DNA of 64,000 nt from Streptomyces atratus (GCF_014648655.1 NZ_BMRN01000036.1:1-64000); one strand, 5' to 3'. Positions 41,855 through 51,468 are shown, numbered from the stretch's first letter. The notes: generated by a model from the sequence alone, not told the origin. Numbers and translations are program-made.

Positions 41855-44308
41855 ATGCAAAAGTTCCGGAGAACACGGGACCGTCGTCCGGCCACCGCCG
41901 TCGGCGTCGCCGTGATCTCGGCAGGGCTGCTCCTCCCGCTCCTGGGAAGTCCCGCAGCAATCGCCGACTCCACCGCGGCGGCCCCGGTTCCTCACCCCGT
42001 TCAGTACGTGGACCCGCTCATCGGCACCAGCAACGGCGGCAACACCTACCCTGGCGCCAATGTGCCTTTCGGGATGATCGCCTGGTCGCCCACCAGCACC
42101 GCGGGCGACCAAACCAACACCGCCGCCGCCAACGGATACTCCTACAACACCACCCGCCTGCGGGGCTTCTCCCTCACTCACATCAACGGCGCGGGGTGTC
42201 ACCCCGGAGCAGCCGGTGACGTGCCCATCATGCCGTTCGCCGGCACTGTCGACTCCTCACCCACCGCCGACACCAAGGACGCGAAGTACGCGGCGAACTT
42301 CTCGCACACCAACGAGACGGCCGATCCGGGCCGTTACCGGGTGGGCCTCGACTCGGGTGTCACCACCGACCTGGCGGTCAGCGAGCGAGCCGGCGTGGCC
42401 GACTTCACCTTCCCCAAGGACAAGCCCGCCAACCTGCTGTTCCGGGTCTCCAACTCCCTGAACGGCAGCGAGGACGCCCACGTCGACATCGACACCGCGC
42501 ACAACAAGGTCACCGGCTGGGTGGAGACCGGCGCGTTCTGCGGTCGGCGCGCCAACGGCGGCACCCCCAACAACAACCGCAAGAGCTACTACCGCCTGTA
42601 CTTCACCGCCGCCTTCGACCGCGGCTTCTCCGGCGTGGGAACCTGGCACGACGACCAGCTCTCCCCCGGGTCCACCAGCGCCGACGGCGGCGAGGGCTAC
42701 CTGACCGGCGCGGCCCGGGCAGGCCGGGGCTCCGGCGGTTACGTCTCCTTCGACACGGCGAATGACAACGATGTCCGCATGCGCATCGGGATCTCGTACG
42801 TCTCCCTGGCCGGTGCGGAGGCGAACCTGCGCGGTGAGATCGCCCCGACCGCGGGCGTCGAGGACGTGGCGAAGGCCGGGAAGGGTGCCTGGGACCGTGC
42901 GCTGAAGTCCGTGAAGATCAGCGGGGGCGACGAGGACCGCCGTACCGCTTTCTACACCGCCCTCTATCACGCTCTGCAGCAGCCCAACCTGATCAGCGAC
43001 CGCGACGGCACCTATGTGGGCATGGACCGCAAGGTCCACACGCTCGCACGCGGCCAGAAGGGGCAGTACAGCAACTTCTCCGGCTGGGACCAGTACCGGG
43101 CCCAGGTGCAGCTCCTCGCCCTGCTCGAACCGCGCATCGCGGGCGACTTCGCCCAGTCGCTGTACAACTTCGCGCAGCAGAACGGCGGGGTCTGGGACCG
43201 CTGGGTGCACATCAGCGGCGCCACCCACGTGATGACCGGCGATCCCTCGGCGGCCACCCTGGCGACGTTCTACGCCATGGGCGTGCGCAACTTCGACGTC
43301 CAGGGTGCTTTCGACTCCCTCTACCGCCAGGCCACCGTGCCGCACTCCTCCGGGCTGTCGGACGCCGGCTGCCCGGGCCAGTGCGAGGGTAATCGTCCCA
43401 ACCTCGCCCAGTACATGAAGTCCGGCTACGCCGCCCAGGATCAGTGCCACTGCTGGGGCGGCGCCGCCGAGACACTCGAGGACTCCGTCGCCGACGCGGC
43501 TCTCGCGCAGTGGGCCCAGCTGTTGGGCCGTGACGAGGAGTACAAGACGCTGAGCGAGCGCGGCGGTTACTGGCGGAACGTTTTCAACCCCGCCGCCACC
43601 CCCACCGCCGGCTACATCCAGGCCCGCAACGCCGACGGTTCCTGGGTGACCCCGTTCAACCCCGCCTCCCAACTCGGCTTCGCCCAGGGCAGCGCCACCA
43701 CCTATCTGTGGATGGTGCCGCAGGACGTCCAGGGGCTCGCCACCGCCATGGGCGGACGCGACAAGGCGGCGGCCCGCCTGGATGACTTCTTCCACAAGCC
43801 CGACGGCTCCTGGTCCGTCCGCGGCGGCGACGCGCTGCGCTACGACCCCACCAATGAGCCGGGCATCCACGCTCCGTGGCTGTACAACGCGCTCGGCAAG
43901 CCGTGGAAGACCCAGGAGACCGTCCGTCAGATCCTCGACACCGTGTACGGGACGGGTCCCGCCGGCCTCCCCGGCAACGACGACCTCGGCACCATGTCGG
44001 CGTGGTACGTCTTCGCGGCGCTCGGCATCTACCCGAAGGCGCCCGGCTCGGCCGACCTGCTGCTGAGCGCTCCGGTCTTCCCGCACGCCGTCATCGCGGG
44101 CGTCGGAGACCGCGATGAGATCACGATCGACGCTCCCCGGACATCCCGCACCAACCTGTACGTGGACTCGGTGAGCCTCGACGACAGGAAGCACGAGTCC
44201 TCCTGGGTGGACGGCTCGTTCGTGCGCCGTGGCGGCTCCCTGTCGTTCGAGCTGAGCGACCGCGCCGACACCGGCTGGGCGACCGACCCGGGCACTCTGC
44301 CACACTGA
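41855..44308 (+). CDS. Secreted GH92 family alpha-mannosidase
   Basis: An 817-residue glycoside hydrolase. The signal peptide is N-terminal (RRTRDRR, a hydrophobic core GVAVISAGLLLPLLG, then SPAAIADS). The GH92 hallmarks follow: VDPLIGTSNGGNTYPGA, LTHINGAGCHPGAAGDVP, FSGWDQYRAQVQLLALLEP, and near the end GLPGNDDLGTMSAWYVFAALGIYP. GH92 enzymes are calcium-dependent exo-acting alpha-mannosidases, mostly alpha-1,2, that trim N-glycans or fungal mannan. ATG 41855 is chosen for the signal peptide and AAGGAAG at 10 bases; an earlier in-frame ATG at 41705 is unlikely. The upstream 197 bases hold its promoter. No transporter or regulator is adjacent. Confidence 0.92.
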   Translation: MQKFRRTRDRRPATAVGVAVISAGLLLPLLGSPAAIADSTAAAPVPHPVQYVDPLIGTSNGGNTYPGANVPFGMIAWSPTSTAGDQTNTAAANGYSYNTTRLRGFSLTHINGAGCHPGAAGDVPIMPFAGTVDSSPTADTKDAKYAANFSHTNETADPGRYRVGLDSGVTTDLAVSERAGVADFTFPKDKPANLLFRVSNSLNGSEDAHVDIDTAHNKVTGWVETGAFCGRRANGGTPNNNRKSYYRLYFTAAFDRGFSGVGTWHDDQLSPGSTSADGGEGYLTGAARAGRGSGGYVSFDTANDNDVRMRIGISYVSLAGAEANLRGEIAPTAGVEDVAKAGKGAWDRALKSVKISGGDEDRRTAFYTALYHALQQPNLISDRDGTYVGMDRKVHTLARGQKGQYSNFSGWDQYRAQVQLLALLEPRIAGDFAQSLYNFAQQNGGVWDRWVHISGATHVMTGDPSAATLATFYAMGVRNFDVQGAFDSLYRQATVPHSSGLSDAGCPGQCEGNRPNLAQYMKSGYAAQDQCHCWGGAAETLEDSVADAALAQWAQLLGRDEEYKTLSERGGYWRNVFNPAATPTAGYIQARNADGSWVTPFNPASQLGFAQGSATTYLWMVPQDVQGLATAMGGRDKAAARLDDFFHKPDGSWSVRGGDALRYDPTNEPGIHAPWLYNALGKPWKTQETVRQILDTVYGTGPAGLPGNDDLGTMSAWYVFAALGIYPKAPGSADLLLSAPVFPHAVIAGVGDRDEITIDAPRTSRTNLYVDSVSLDDRKHESSWVDGSFVRRGGSLSFELSDRADTGWATDPGTLPH

Positions 44309-44423
44309 CCCACTGATTCCATCCGGTGAGTGACGGCCGCACATCTATCGATCGGAGGCCCAAGTATCGGTCGACGTCACCATCACACTGTGACTTCGAC
44401 CGATACAGGCTCGGGCGGGAGCG

Positions 44424-44678
44424 TCAGCAGCAGTCGGATCCGGAGGGACAGCCGCACGCGTCCGCTGCCGCAGAGGCTGCCCCAGGTGTAGGCGCAGCAG
44501 GGACCGCGCAGCAGCCTTTGCCCTGCCAGGCGGCGCGGCCTTCCTTGACGCCGACGGTGACGATGACGAGGGCGCGAATAGAGCGTTCGGCGTCGCCGGT
44601 GCCGGCCAGCACGCGGACGATGACGTGGGCAGCGAGCGCGTGACACACGCGCCCGGCGCGGAGCGTCTTGTCGCCCAC
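44424..44678 (-). CDS. Cys-rich C-terminal fragment of unknown protein
   Basis: An 84-codon frame with strong G/C third positions ends in a cysteine-rich tail: GKGCC, then an Ala/Pro linker, then ACGCPSGSDCC before the stop. Such CC...C.C...CC tails occur on metal-handling proteins, but no family is recognised. Its upstream end runs into an IS3-type remnant, so it is probably the 3' part of an interrupted gene. The GTG at 44678 may not be a real start. Confidence 0.35.
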   Translation of the reverse strand: MGDKTLRAGRVCHALAAHVIVRVLAGTGDAERSIRALVIVTVGVKEGRAAWQGKGCCAVPAAPTPGAASAAADACGCPSGSDCC

Positions 44679-44870
44679 ATGTGCCGTCGGAGTCTCGGTG
44701 GACCTTGCCTATCCGGGCCGCAAGGCGGTCGTTGGCGGCCTGGCGGGCCGCCCGGTCCGGGGCGGTGCGGCACCAGTAGTAGAAACTCGAGCGCGCGATC
44801 CCCAGGATCGAGCACAACCGCTTCACGCCGAACCGGCGCTGGCGATCGTGGGCCTTGACCCCCGATCTTG
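44660..44870 (-). pseudogene. IS3-family OrfB fragment
   Basis: About 60 codons read RRFGVKRLCSILGIARSSFYYW, then ANDRLAARIGKVHRDSDGT, the start of IS3-family OrfB before its integrase domain. It ends abruptly near 44665, where the Cys-rich frame begins. The stretch 44309-45107 holds this remnant, the Cys-rich frame and otherwise nothing I recognise. Confidence 0.7.
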
Positions 44871-45107
44871 GACACAAGACACTAGATCTTGAGGATCTGA
44901 GAACGGACATCTCCTCATCGATCCGGACCGGTTGGCCCGCTTCGCAGCCGGCCTCTCCTGCCGCAGGGCCCGAATGCCCGGCATGCTGACCGGGGTGAAC
45001 CCCGCTCCTCCGGTCTGGGCGTTGCGATCCAACGTGACTAGGGCCCTGCGCAGATGTGGAGTCGGCCGACTCCGATCCGTGCAAGGGTGCGAAGGGGAGA
45101 GCCTGAC

Positions 45108-46106
45108 ATGGAGATCACGGCGGTCACGTTGCGAGAGGCCGATGAGCGATTCCGGCTGCGGTCGCTGTTCGGCCTCGACAGAGATGACGACGACGAGGAG
45201 GTCGTCGTCGTCTCGGGCGACGTCACTCTGGAGAACCTGCCACTCGATTTCACCGAGCTCGACACCTGGTCCGGACTGACGGCGACCAACTCCTTCAGCG
45301 GTCTCGTCGTCGACGGCGACCTCACCGTCACTGATTGGATAACCAACTGGGAGATGGATTTCGGCCCGTTTCTCCTGGTGCGCGGTGATGTACGCGCGAA
45401 AAACTTCGGCACCTCGGGCAGTGAAGTCCTTGTCGAGGGAAATCTGGAGGTCGCACAGACTCTCGCCGGTATCTACAACCACGGTCGCACGGTCATCAAG
45501 GGCGACACCCGCGCCGAGGTTGTGCTGACTGAGCAGCACGCGTTCGAGTTCCACGGCCGCCTCAACGCTGAAATAGGCATCGCCGGGAACTTCCTCCAAG
45601 TCGCGGACCCGGCGAAGGTACAGGTCGGCAGCTGGGCAGGCCACGTCCTCGACCTGAGGCACCAGATTTTGCCGAACCTGGGTTCGCGGTCGATGAGGGC
45701 ACTGCGCGGTCTGGATTCCGACTTCTGGGACTACGACCGCCGGCAAGTCCTGTCGGCGATGGAGGCCGGACGATCGCTGCTGCGCGCGTCCGGACCACGG
45801 CAGGTGGGAAGGGAAACGCCGCTGAGCTTTGAGGAAACGATCCGTGAGGTACTGCGCCAAGCCCGGTATCAGGAGCAGGACCGCTGGGACGACGGCTTCT
45901 ACACGTGTACCCGCGAGAGCGAGGAGCCTTTCGTCGAGGTGTGGTTCTCCGAGGCCGACGAGCCGGCCGAGGCCGATGAGGCCAAGGCGCCGGAAGAGCT
46001 GGACCCCGCCACGGAGTTGCGCGGTTACGCCGAGGCCCTGATCGCCGCCGGGTATCGGGCGACGATCGACCCCGACGACGACGAGTGCTTGCAGGTGCGC
46101 CGCTGA
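45108..46106 (+). CDS. Hypothetical protein with beta-solenoid-like N-terminal half
   Basis: A 332-residue soluble protein. Between residues 34 and 150 it repeats a pattern of about 20-25 residues of the type VxGDVxLxNL (VVSGDVTLENL, LVVDGDLTVTDW, LLVRGDVRAKNF, VLVEGNLEVAQT, VIKGDTRAEVV). This suggests stacked beta strands such as in bactofilin-like or pentapeptide-like solenoids. The rest is acidic and mixed. The ATG at 45108 is preceded by GGGGAGA. The function is unknown. Its position among mobile fragments, alone and intact, suggests horizontally moved cargo. Confidence 0.65.
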   Translation: MEITAVTLREADERFRLRSLFGLDRDDDDEEVVVVSGDVTLENLPLDFTELDTWSGLTATNSFSGLVVDGDLTVTDWITNWEMDFGPFLLVRGDVRAKNFGTSGSEVLVEGNLEVAQTLAGIYNHGRTVIKGDTRAEVVLTEQHAFEFHGRLNAEIGIAGNFLQVADPAKVQVGSWAGHVLDLRHQILPNLGSRSMRALRGLDSDFWDYDRRQVLSAMEAGRSLLRASGPRQVGRETPLSFEETIREVLRQARYQEQDRWDDGFYTCTRESEEPFVEVWFSEADEPAEADEAKAPEELDPATELRGYAEALIAAGYRATIDPDDDECLQVRR

Positions 46107-46204
46107 CGGACCGGGTGTGACCGTCACGGCCCGGAGCCGGGGGCGGGGGCGCGGCAGTCGACCAGTGAGCAGAGCAGTAGCGGACGTCCAGGCCGGCGAG
46201 CTGC

Positions 46205-47388
46205 GGCCAGGCGGTACGGGCTCGCGCCCCGCTATGTGCTCACCACCTTCGTCAAGGGCACCAATATGGGCCCGTACGAGGCGGCCAAGCATATTCCCGG
46301 GGTGTCCGGGCACGAGCTGTCGTACGTGGCGAACCGGCACTTCTCGATCGTGCTGCTGAACGAGGCTGTCGCCGACCTGGTCAACGCGCATGCCCGCCTC
46401 GGCATCTCCCGGGCGTGGGGCGACGGCACCGCCGTGGCGGCGGACGGCACGCACATGGACACCTACCTCAAGCCGGGCAGCATCGCCTACCACCACATCT
46501 CTGACACCTACATCGCGCTGTTCACGCACTTCATCCCGTGCGGGGTGTGGGAGGCCGTGTACATCATCGAGGGGCTGCTCAAGAACACCTCCGAGGTGAA
46601 GCCGACCGCTGTGCACGCGGATGCCCAGGGCCGGCCCCAGCCGGTGTTCGCGCTCGCGCACCTGCTGGGGCTTCGACCTGATGCCCAGGATCAGAAACTG
46701 GAAGGGCATGACGTTCTACCGGCCGTCGAAGCAGAGCGAGTACGTGCACATCGACTCGCTGTTCGGGGAAGCAGGCCGGAACATCATCGACTCCGATCTG
46801 CTCGAGTCCCAGTTCCGTCACCTGATGCGGGTGGCCGTCTCAGTGCGCGAGGGCGCCATCTCCTCCTCCACGCTGCTAAAAAGACGGCGCTCGGGCTCGC
46901 ACAAGAACTCCACCTACACCGCGTTCCGTGAGGTCGGCCGGGTGATCCGCACGGTTCAGCTACTTCGCCATCTCTCGGACGCGCCGCTTCACCGACGGGT
47001 GACGGCCGCCACGAACAAGGTCGAGTCCTTCAACCGATTCTCCCAATGGGTCGGCTTCGGCAGCCGGGGCGTCATCGCCGACAATAACCCCATCGAGCAG
47101 GAGAAGGCGATGAAGTTCAACGCCCTGCTCACCAACTCGGTCATTTTTCACAACGCCCTGGACATCGCGGAGATCGTCCGCCAGCTGCTGGAAGAAGGCT
47201 GGGAGATCGACCCGGAGGACCTCGCCCACATCTCGCCGTACCTGACCGAGCACATCAAACGGTTCGGCGAGTACTCCACCCACGAACTCGGCATCCAGCC
47301 CGAGGCGTACGACCCCAAGCTCGACGTCGACTTCACCCAGCTCCACGACCAGGAGCTGCGCGCCGAGGGCTTTGGGACAGCAGCCTGA
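46205..47388 (+). pseudogene. Tn3-family transposase (TnpA), C-terminal remnant
   Basis: The last 395 or so residues of a Tn3 TnpA: the DDE region YVLTTFVKGTNMGPYEAAKH, ANRHFSIVLLNEAV, RAWGDGTAVAADGTHMDTY, then after a frame change near 46640-46670 FDLMPRIRNWK, IDSDLLESQFRHLMRVAVSV, RVIRTVQLLR and NPIEQEKAMKFNALLTN. The N-terminal 600 or so residues are missing and at least one frameshift is present, so it cannot be active. No Tn3 inverted repeat or resolvase is seen in the window. Confidence 0.88.
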
Positions 47389-47454
47389 TCAGGTGAAGCC
47401 GAGCGGAACTGCGCCGGCATCACCTGCGTGGGCAGGCAGCGGTGTCAACGCAGA

Positions 47455-47991
47455 TCATCGGCTCCGATTGCGGTGGGCGGCGACTCGGACCCGGGTTCCG
47501 CAGCGGGCCGAGCAGTAGCGCTGCGGGGCGCGGCGCCCCGTGTCGGTGAAGTAGCGGTCGCATCCGGGTGCGGCGCAGCGGCCCCATGCGCAGTAGCCGC
47601 GTTCGCTGAGCCAGAGGGCCAGGGCGAGCGCGGCGGTGGACAGCAGCCACTGGGCTGGCTGTGCGTCGTGGGGGGGCGGTGTGTGGAGCGACCAGCGGCG
47701 TTCAGGCAGGCGCACCAGCCGAGGCCGGGCCGGGTACCGGTCGAGCAGGGTATTGATCGCCGCTGCGGCGCTGTCCTCGTCCTTGATGTCCAGGATGCCG
47801 GCGATGACCGCCACGGCCTCCCGTATCTCCTCACCGGTGGTCTCGGTCAGCCGCAGGGGAGGGCCGCCGTGCGCCTCCACCACGGCTTCGAGTCCCTCCG
47901 GTGTGGCTCCGCTCCCGTCCTGCACGGCGTTGACCAGATCGGCCAGGAAGTACAGGCCGCGCGGGTTGTCATCGGCCAACCGCTGATCCAT
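47455..47991 (-). CDS. CGNR zinc-finger / ABATE-domain regulator
   Basis: A 178-residue protein. An N-terminal ABATE-type domain (LYFLADLVNAVQDG) is followed by a C-terminal CGNR zinc finger: CAAPGCDRYFTDTGRRAPQRYCSARCGTR, with four zinc-ligand cysteines. Such proteins are thought to be stress-related transcriptional regulators. The ATG at 47991 has GGGAGA upstream. It is divergent from an FAD monooxygenase across 103 bases holding a 31-bp palindrome, the usual layout of a local repressor and its target. Confidence 0.88.
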   Translation of the reverse strand: MDQRLADDNPRGLYFLADLVNAVQDGSGATPEGLEAVVEAHGGPPLRLTETTGEEIREAVAVIAGILDIKDEDSAAAAINTLLDRYPARPRLVRLPERRWSLHTPPPHDAQPAQWLLSTAALALALWLSERGYCAWGRCAAPGCDRYFTDTGRRAPQRYCSARCGTRVRVAAHRNRSR

Positions 47992-48030
47992 GGGCTTCTC
48001 CCGCTTCGGTGGGCAGCGTCACCTCGTCAT

Positions 48031-48061
48031 GGTAACGTCTAAATATAGTTTAGTCGTTACC
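48031..48061. promoter_or_regulatory. 31-bp palindromic operator between CGNR regulator and monooxygenase
   Basis: GGTAACG and CTAAA on the left are mirrored by TTTAG and CGTTACC on the right around a short AT centre, so 24 of 31 positions are in pairing arms. The site is far more AT-rich than the rest of the window. It lies 39 bases upstream of the regulator start and 33 bases upstream of the monooxygenase GTG, ideal for control of both promoters. Confidence 0.75.
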
Positions 48062-48094
48062 TGGTCGATTGTTCAGGTAGTAAGGAGGCTCGCC

Positions 48095-49672
48095 GTGACC
48101 GAGTCGCATACGTCCGTGCTGATCGTCGGAGGCGGACCCGTCGGTCTGGCCCTGTCCTGTCTGCTGTCGGGCCACGGCGTGGGTCACGTTCTGATCGAGA
48201 CCCACCCCGCTACCTCGCGCCATCCCAAGGCCCGGGGCGTCTCGGCCCGGTCCATGGAGATCTTCCGGCGCATCGGGCTGGAGAAAACGGTCCGTGCCGC
48301 GGGGCTGCCGGCCGAGCAGGTCTACTTCTACCGGGGCCTCGACCTGGTCGACCCCGACTACGTCCGCACCGGTCTCGCCCAGGAGCCCGGCGAGGGCCCC
48401 GAGCACACGCCGTCACCGGGCCTCATCTGTTCCCAGGACGTCCTGGAGCCCTTGCTGCTGCGGCGCGCCGAGGAGCCGGCCGACTCCCGGGTCCGGTTCG
48501 GCACTCGCCTGGTCTCCTTCGCCGATGACGGCCTCGGCGTACACGCCGTCATCGAGGAACGTGCCACCGGCCGCCGGGACCGCCTGCGGGCGGACTGGCT
48601 CGTCGGGTGCGACGGCGCCGCGAGTACCGTGCGCGCCGGGGCCGGGATCGCGATGGAGGGCCCGACTGGCCTGGGGCGGTACCTCAGCATCCGCTTCGAG
48701 GCGCCACTTGGGCAGGTGGTGGCCGACCGCGCCAGCGCCTCGTACTTCCTCACCTTCCCGGGGCGGGGCGGGTTCATGGCTGTCGACAACGACCGTCACT
48801 GGATCTACCAGTACCCCCTCGGCGCCGACGCGGGTGCGGCGGCGGATCCGACGGACCACCGGATCCTGGCCGGGCTGGTCCGTAAGGCAGCCGGCATCCC
48901 GGACCTGGACGTGACGGTCCGTGACACGATGACCTGGCGGATGGACGCACAGCTCGCCGACTCCTACCGCCGCTCACGCGTCCTGCTGGCGGGCGATGCC
49001 GCCCACGTCATCCCGCCGACCGGCGGGCACGGCATGAACACCGGCATCGGCGACGCCGACAACCTCGCCTGGAAACTCGCCGCCGTCACCGCCGGGTACG
49101 CCGGCGAAGCCCTCCTGGACACCTACGAGACCGAGCGGCGCCCCGTCGCACGTCAGGTCATCGACACCTCCACAGCCAACGCGACGAACCGCGCCGGCTA
49201 CCGCATCGACGACGAACTCCTCCTGACCACCACCTATCGCTCCGCCGCCGTCATCCCCGATCCAGAGCATGCCGGTCACCCCAGCACCCTGGACACGTCC
49301 GGCTATCGTCCCGGCTGCCGACCGGGAGAGCGCGTACCCCACATCCGGCTCACCGCAGGGCCAGCAGACGTGACATCCACCCTCGACCTCGTGGGCCCCG
49401 GCTTCACCCTGCTCACACCCGACGACGACCCGCAGTGGCAGGTGCAGGCCGACGCCGTACGGCAGGCGGGGATCCCCCTCATCCTCCGGGCCGTCCGCAC
49501 CGCCGCACAGCGGGAGGCCGAGCCTGGGCAGTGGGCACGCCTGATCGGCGCCGACCACGCGGACGACGCACTCCTGGTGCGCCCCGATGGGCACATCGCC
49601 TGGCGCGGCACCTGCCCGACGGGCCTGTCGACTTTCCCGGCTCTCGTTCGGCGCGTACTCGCGACGCCGTGA
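48095..49672 (+). CDS. FAD-dependent aromatic monooxygenase (PHBH family)
   Basis: A 525-residue class A flavoprotein monooxygenase. FAD-binding GGGPVGLALS is at the N-terminus, DG-type WLVGCDGAAS is in the middle, and LLAGDAAHVIPPTGGHGMNTGIGDADNLAWKL is the second FAD/NAD(P)H motif. A thioredoxin-like C-terminal domain of about 140 residues follows, as in phenol hydroxylase-like and rifampicin monooxygenase-like members. The substrate is probably a phenolic compound or drug. The GTG at 48095 has an ideal AAGGAGG 6 bases upstream. It is probably repressed by the divergent CGNR protein through the palindrome and induced by its substrate. Confidence 0.92.
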   Translation: MTESHTSVLIVGGGPVGLALSCLLSGHGVGHVLIETHPATSRHPKARGVSARSMEIFRRIGLEKTVRAAGLPAEQVYFYRGLDLVDPDYVRTGLAQEPGEGPEHTPSPGLICSQDVLEPLLLRRAEEPADSRVRFGTRLVSFADDGLGVHAVIEERATGRRDRLRADWLVGCDGAASTVRAGAGIAMEGPTGLGRYLSIRFEAPLGQVVADRASASYFLTFPGRGGFMAVDNDRHWIYQYPLGADAGAAADPTDHRILAGLVRKAAGIPDLDVTVRDTMTWRMDAQLADSYRRSRVLLAGDAAHVIPPTGGHGMNTGIGDADNLAWKLAAVTAGYAGEALLDTYETERRPVARQVIDTSTANATNRAGYRIDDELLLTTTYRSAAVIPDPEHAGHPSTLDTSGYRPGCRPGERVPHIRLTAGPADVTSTLDLVGPGFTLLTPDDDPQWQVQADAVRQAGIPLILRAVRTAAQREAEPGQWARLIGADHADDALLVRPDGHIAWRGTCPTGLSTFPALVRRVLATP

Positions 49673-49876
49673 CTCTCACCGGAGCGGTTCAGTCGACCCC
49701 AGTGTCGGCAAACGAACGAATGACGACAGGCGTCGCAGGCGTCCAATGAACCCAGCCTTTCCGGGACCCGACGGCGCCGCCGATCCAATCAGATCCGATG
49801 ACGGCTGGTGACAGGGTTTACTGACAGCCAGGTCGAATGCGGCCGTCGCAACGGGGAGCGGCATGGCCAACCTGGT

Positions 49877-50427
49877 CTACAAGCGGGTGTCGATCAGCAG
49901 CAGCCCGGGCCGCTCGGCGAGCAGGTCCGCCTCGACGTCGAGCATGGCCTGCAAGACCTCGCGCTCGTCCATCTTCGGGTTGGCGAGCGCCCACAGGATC
50001 GGCATGCCGGTGGGGGTGCAGACCAGGTACAGGCGCAGGCCCCAGAAGAGCCGTGGGAGGCGCAGTACCCGTATCCGGCCCAGCCCGCCATCTCCGAGCG
50101 TTTCACCGTCGGCCGCGACATCCCGCACGGAACCGGCATCGAGTCGACGATCCAGTGGTTGTCCAACCAGAAGTCCGTATCCACCGCCAGCATCCGTATT
50201 GCCTTCTTGACCAGCGGCGATGCTGTCTTGAGGCGCTTGTTGTACCCGGACTGCTGTGGCAGGTACGGAAATATTGGCGCGAGGTGCTGCCTCGCGTACC
50301 GCAGCCGGCGTGCCTAGGAGTGGAACCCCAGCAGGGCCTGCGCGACCGCGAGCGTGACCACCTCGGCATCAGTGAGCTTCGGCGGCCTGCCCATCCATCG
50401 GTTGGTCTCCAGTTCGTCGTTCACGCC
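49877..50427 (-). pseudogene. IS982-family transposase, disrupted
   Basis: From GTG 50427 the frame reads NDELETNRWMGRPPKLTDAE, then VAQALLGFHS followed by a TAG near 50317, then LAPIFPYLPQQSGYNKRLK and FWLDNHWIVDSMPVPCG (IS982 signature). A shift near 50055 leads to FWGLRLYLVCTPTGMPILWALANPK and DEREVLQAMLDVEADL before a stop. The first few codons and the C-terminal third are missing. The 204 bases between the monooxygenase and this fragment show nothing else. Confidence 0.8.
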
Positions 50428-50488
50428 ACGATCTCGTACACCCCGTTCGCATTTCCCAACGCACCGTCAAGCGATGTCGCTACGCGGG

Positions 50489-50962
50489 CTATCCGTGCGT
50501 CCGGTACCTCCGTGCGGCCAAACCAAAGACGAGACCACCGACCAGGAACCAGGGATTCCACAGCAGCAGCGTCCACAGCCGCTGTTCCGGGCTTACGTCT
50601 ATTTCCGAGCCCGCAGCGTCGGTCAGCAGCAGCACCTCGACGGCGATGCCACGTATGAGCAGCACAGCGCAGGCACACCACCCCAGGGCCTTGACCACCC
50701 GTCCTGCCGGACCGCGAGGCCGCGGCCTGGCGAGAAGCCATCCCAGCACACCGCCGACAAGGCACAGCAATCCCACGCCCCACAAACCCACCACCACGAA
50801 CCACCCGGGGCGTTCCTCGGCAAGAGGCCCCGCCGAGACACCGAGGCCCCAACTGCCGCCCATCGCCCAGTAAAAATGGAGCACGGCGAAAGCGACCGCC
50901 CAGGCGCACGCCATGCGTCCCCACAACCCCAGCGTTGTCTTGTCATGCGGATCTTCATACAT
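50489..50962 (-). CDS. DUF3995-type membrane protein
   Basis: A protein of about 157 residues with four predicted membrane segments: WAVAFAVLHFYWAMGG, WFVVVGLWGVGLLCLVGGVLGWLLA, ALGWCACAVLLIRGI and LLLWNPWFLVGGLVFGLAA. The FHFYWA-like segment and the NPWFLVGG end are typical of DUF3995. The function is unknown. The start is uncertain: ATG 50962 is taken, but the same frame is open for another 100 codons upstream, including more hydrophobic sequence (WACWFLATVVVACR), so the protein may be longer. Confidence 0.65.
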   Translation of the reverse strand: MYEDPHDKTTLGLWGRMACAWAVAFAVLHFYWAMGGSWGLGVSAGPLAEERPGWFVVVGLWGVGLLCLVGGVLGWLLARPRPRGPAGRVVKALGWCACAVLLIRGIAVEVLLLTDAAGSEIDVSPEQRLWTLLLWNPWFLVGGLVFGLAARRYRTHG

Positions 50963-51144
50963 AGCGAGGAGCATGCCACTGCTGCGGCACGCCACCACCA
51001 CCGTCGCGAGAAACCAGCACGCCCACCTTCCAGTCGGCCACAACGTGCGACCGAACACATCGGACTTGGTCGTCCAGCGCGAATGACTCGCTACGAACGG
51101 GCTTTCTCCTGCACGTTCTTGTCGTCTGCTGTCATGACAAGAGG

Positions 51145-51310
51145 CTATGAGCACGGCGTGATCCATGTCATCCGGTCGCGCTTCCAGGCCTCCGGGAACC
51201 GCTCGTCGTGGGTGGCAGGAAGGCCGATGAACCGAGCGTACGCCTGATAAACGGTGATGGTCGTCTCCGTGCACCGGGCGCGGATCTCGTACTGCGGGTC
51301 GATCGGGGCG
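51145..51310 (-). pseudogene. DUF4291 protein, N-terminal fragment
   Basis: About 53 codons read DPQYEIRARCTETTITVYQAYARFIG and FPEAWKRDRMTWIT, the start of the DUF4291 family, then stop at TAG where the conserved KPSF would follow. No start codon is in frame upstream; an ATG near 51330 is one base out of frame. The remainder of the family (about 130 residues) is absent. The rest of 50963-51545 shows no other gene. Confidence 0.6.
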
Positions 51311-51468
51311 GTCGTGATCCCATCTCAGCGCCGACCGGGCGGCACGGCGGGCGAGTTACGGGAGGCACGGTCCCCGGCCTCCTCGAACGGATTTCCCGCA
51401 CCAGGTTTGACGGGACCTCATCAAGAACATTCATTCAAGGGTCTACTCGCATAGATGAGCACGATCAC

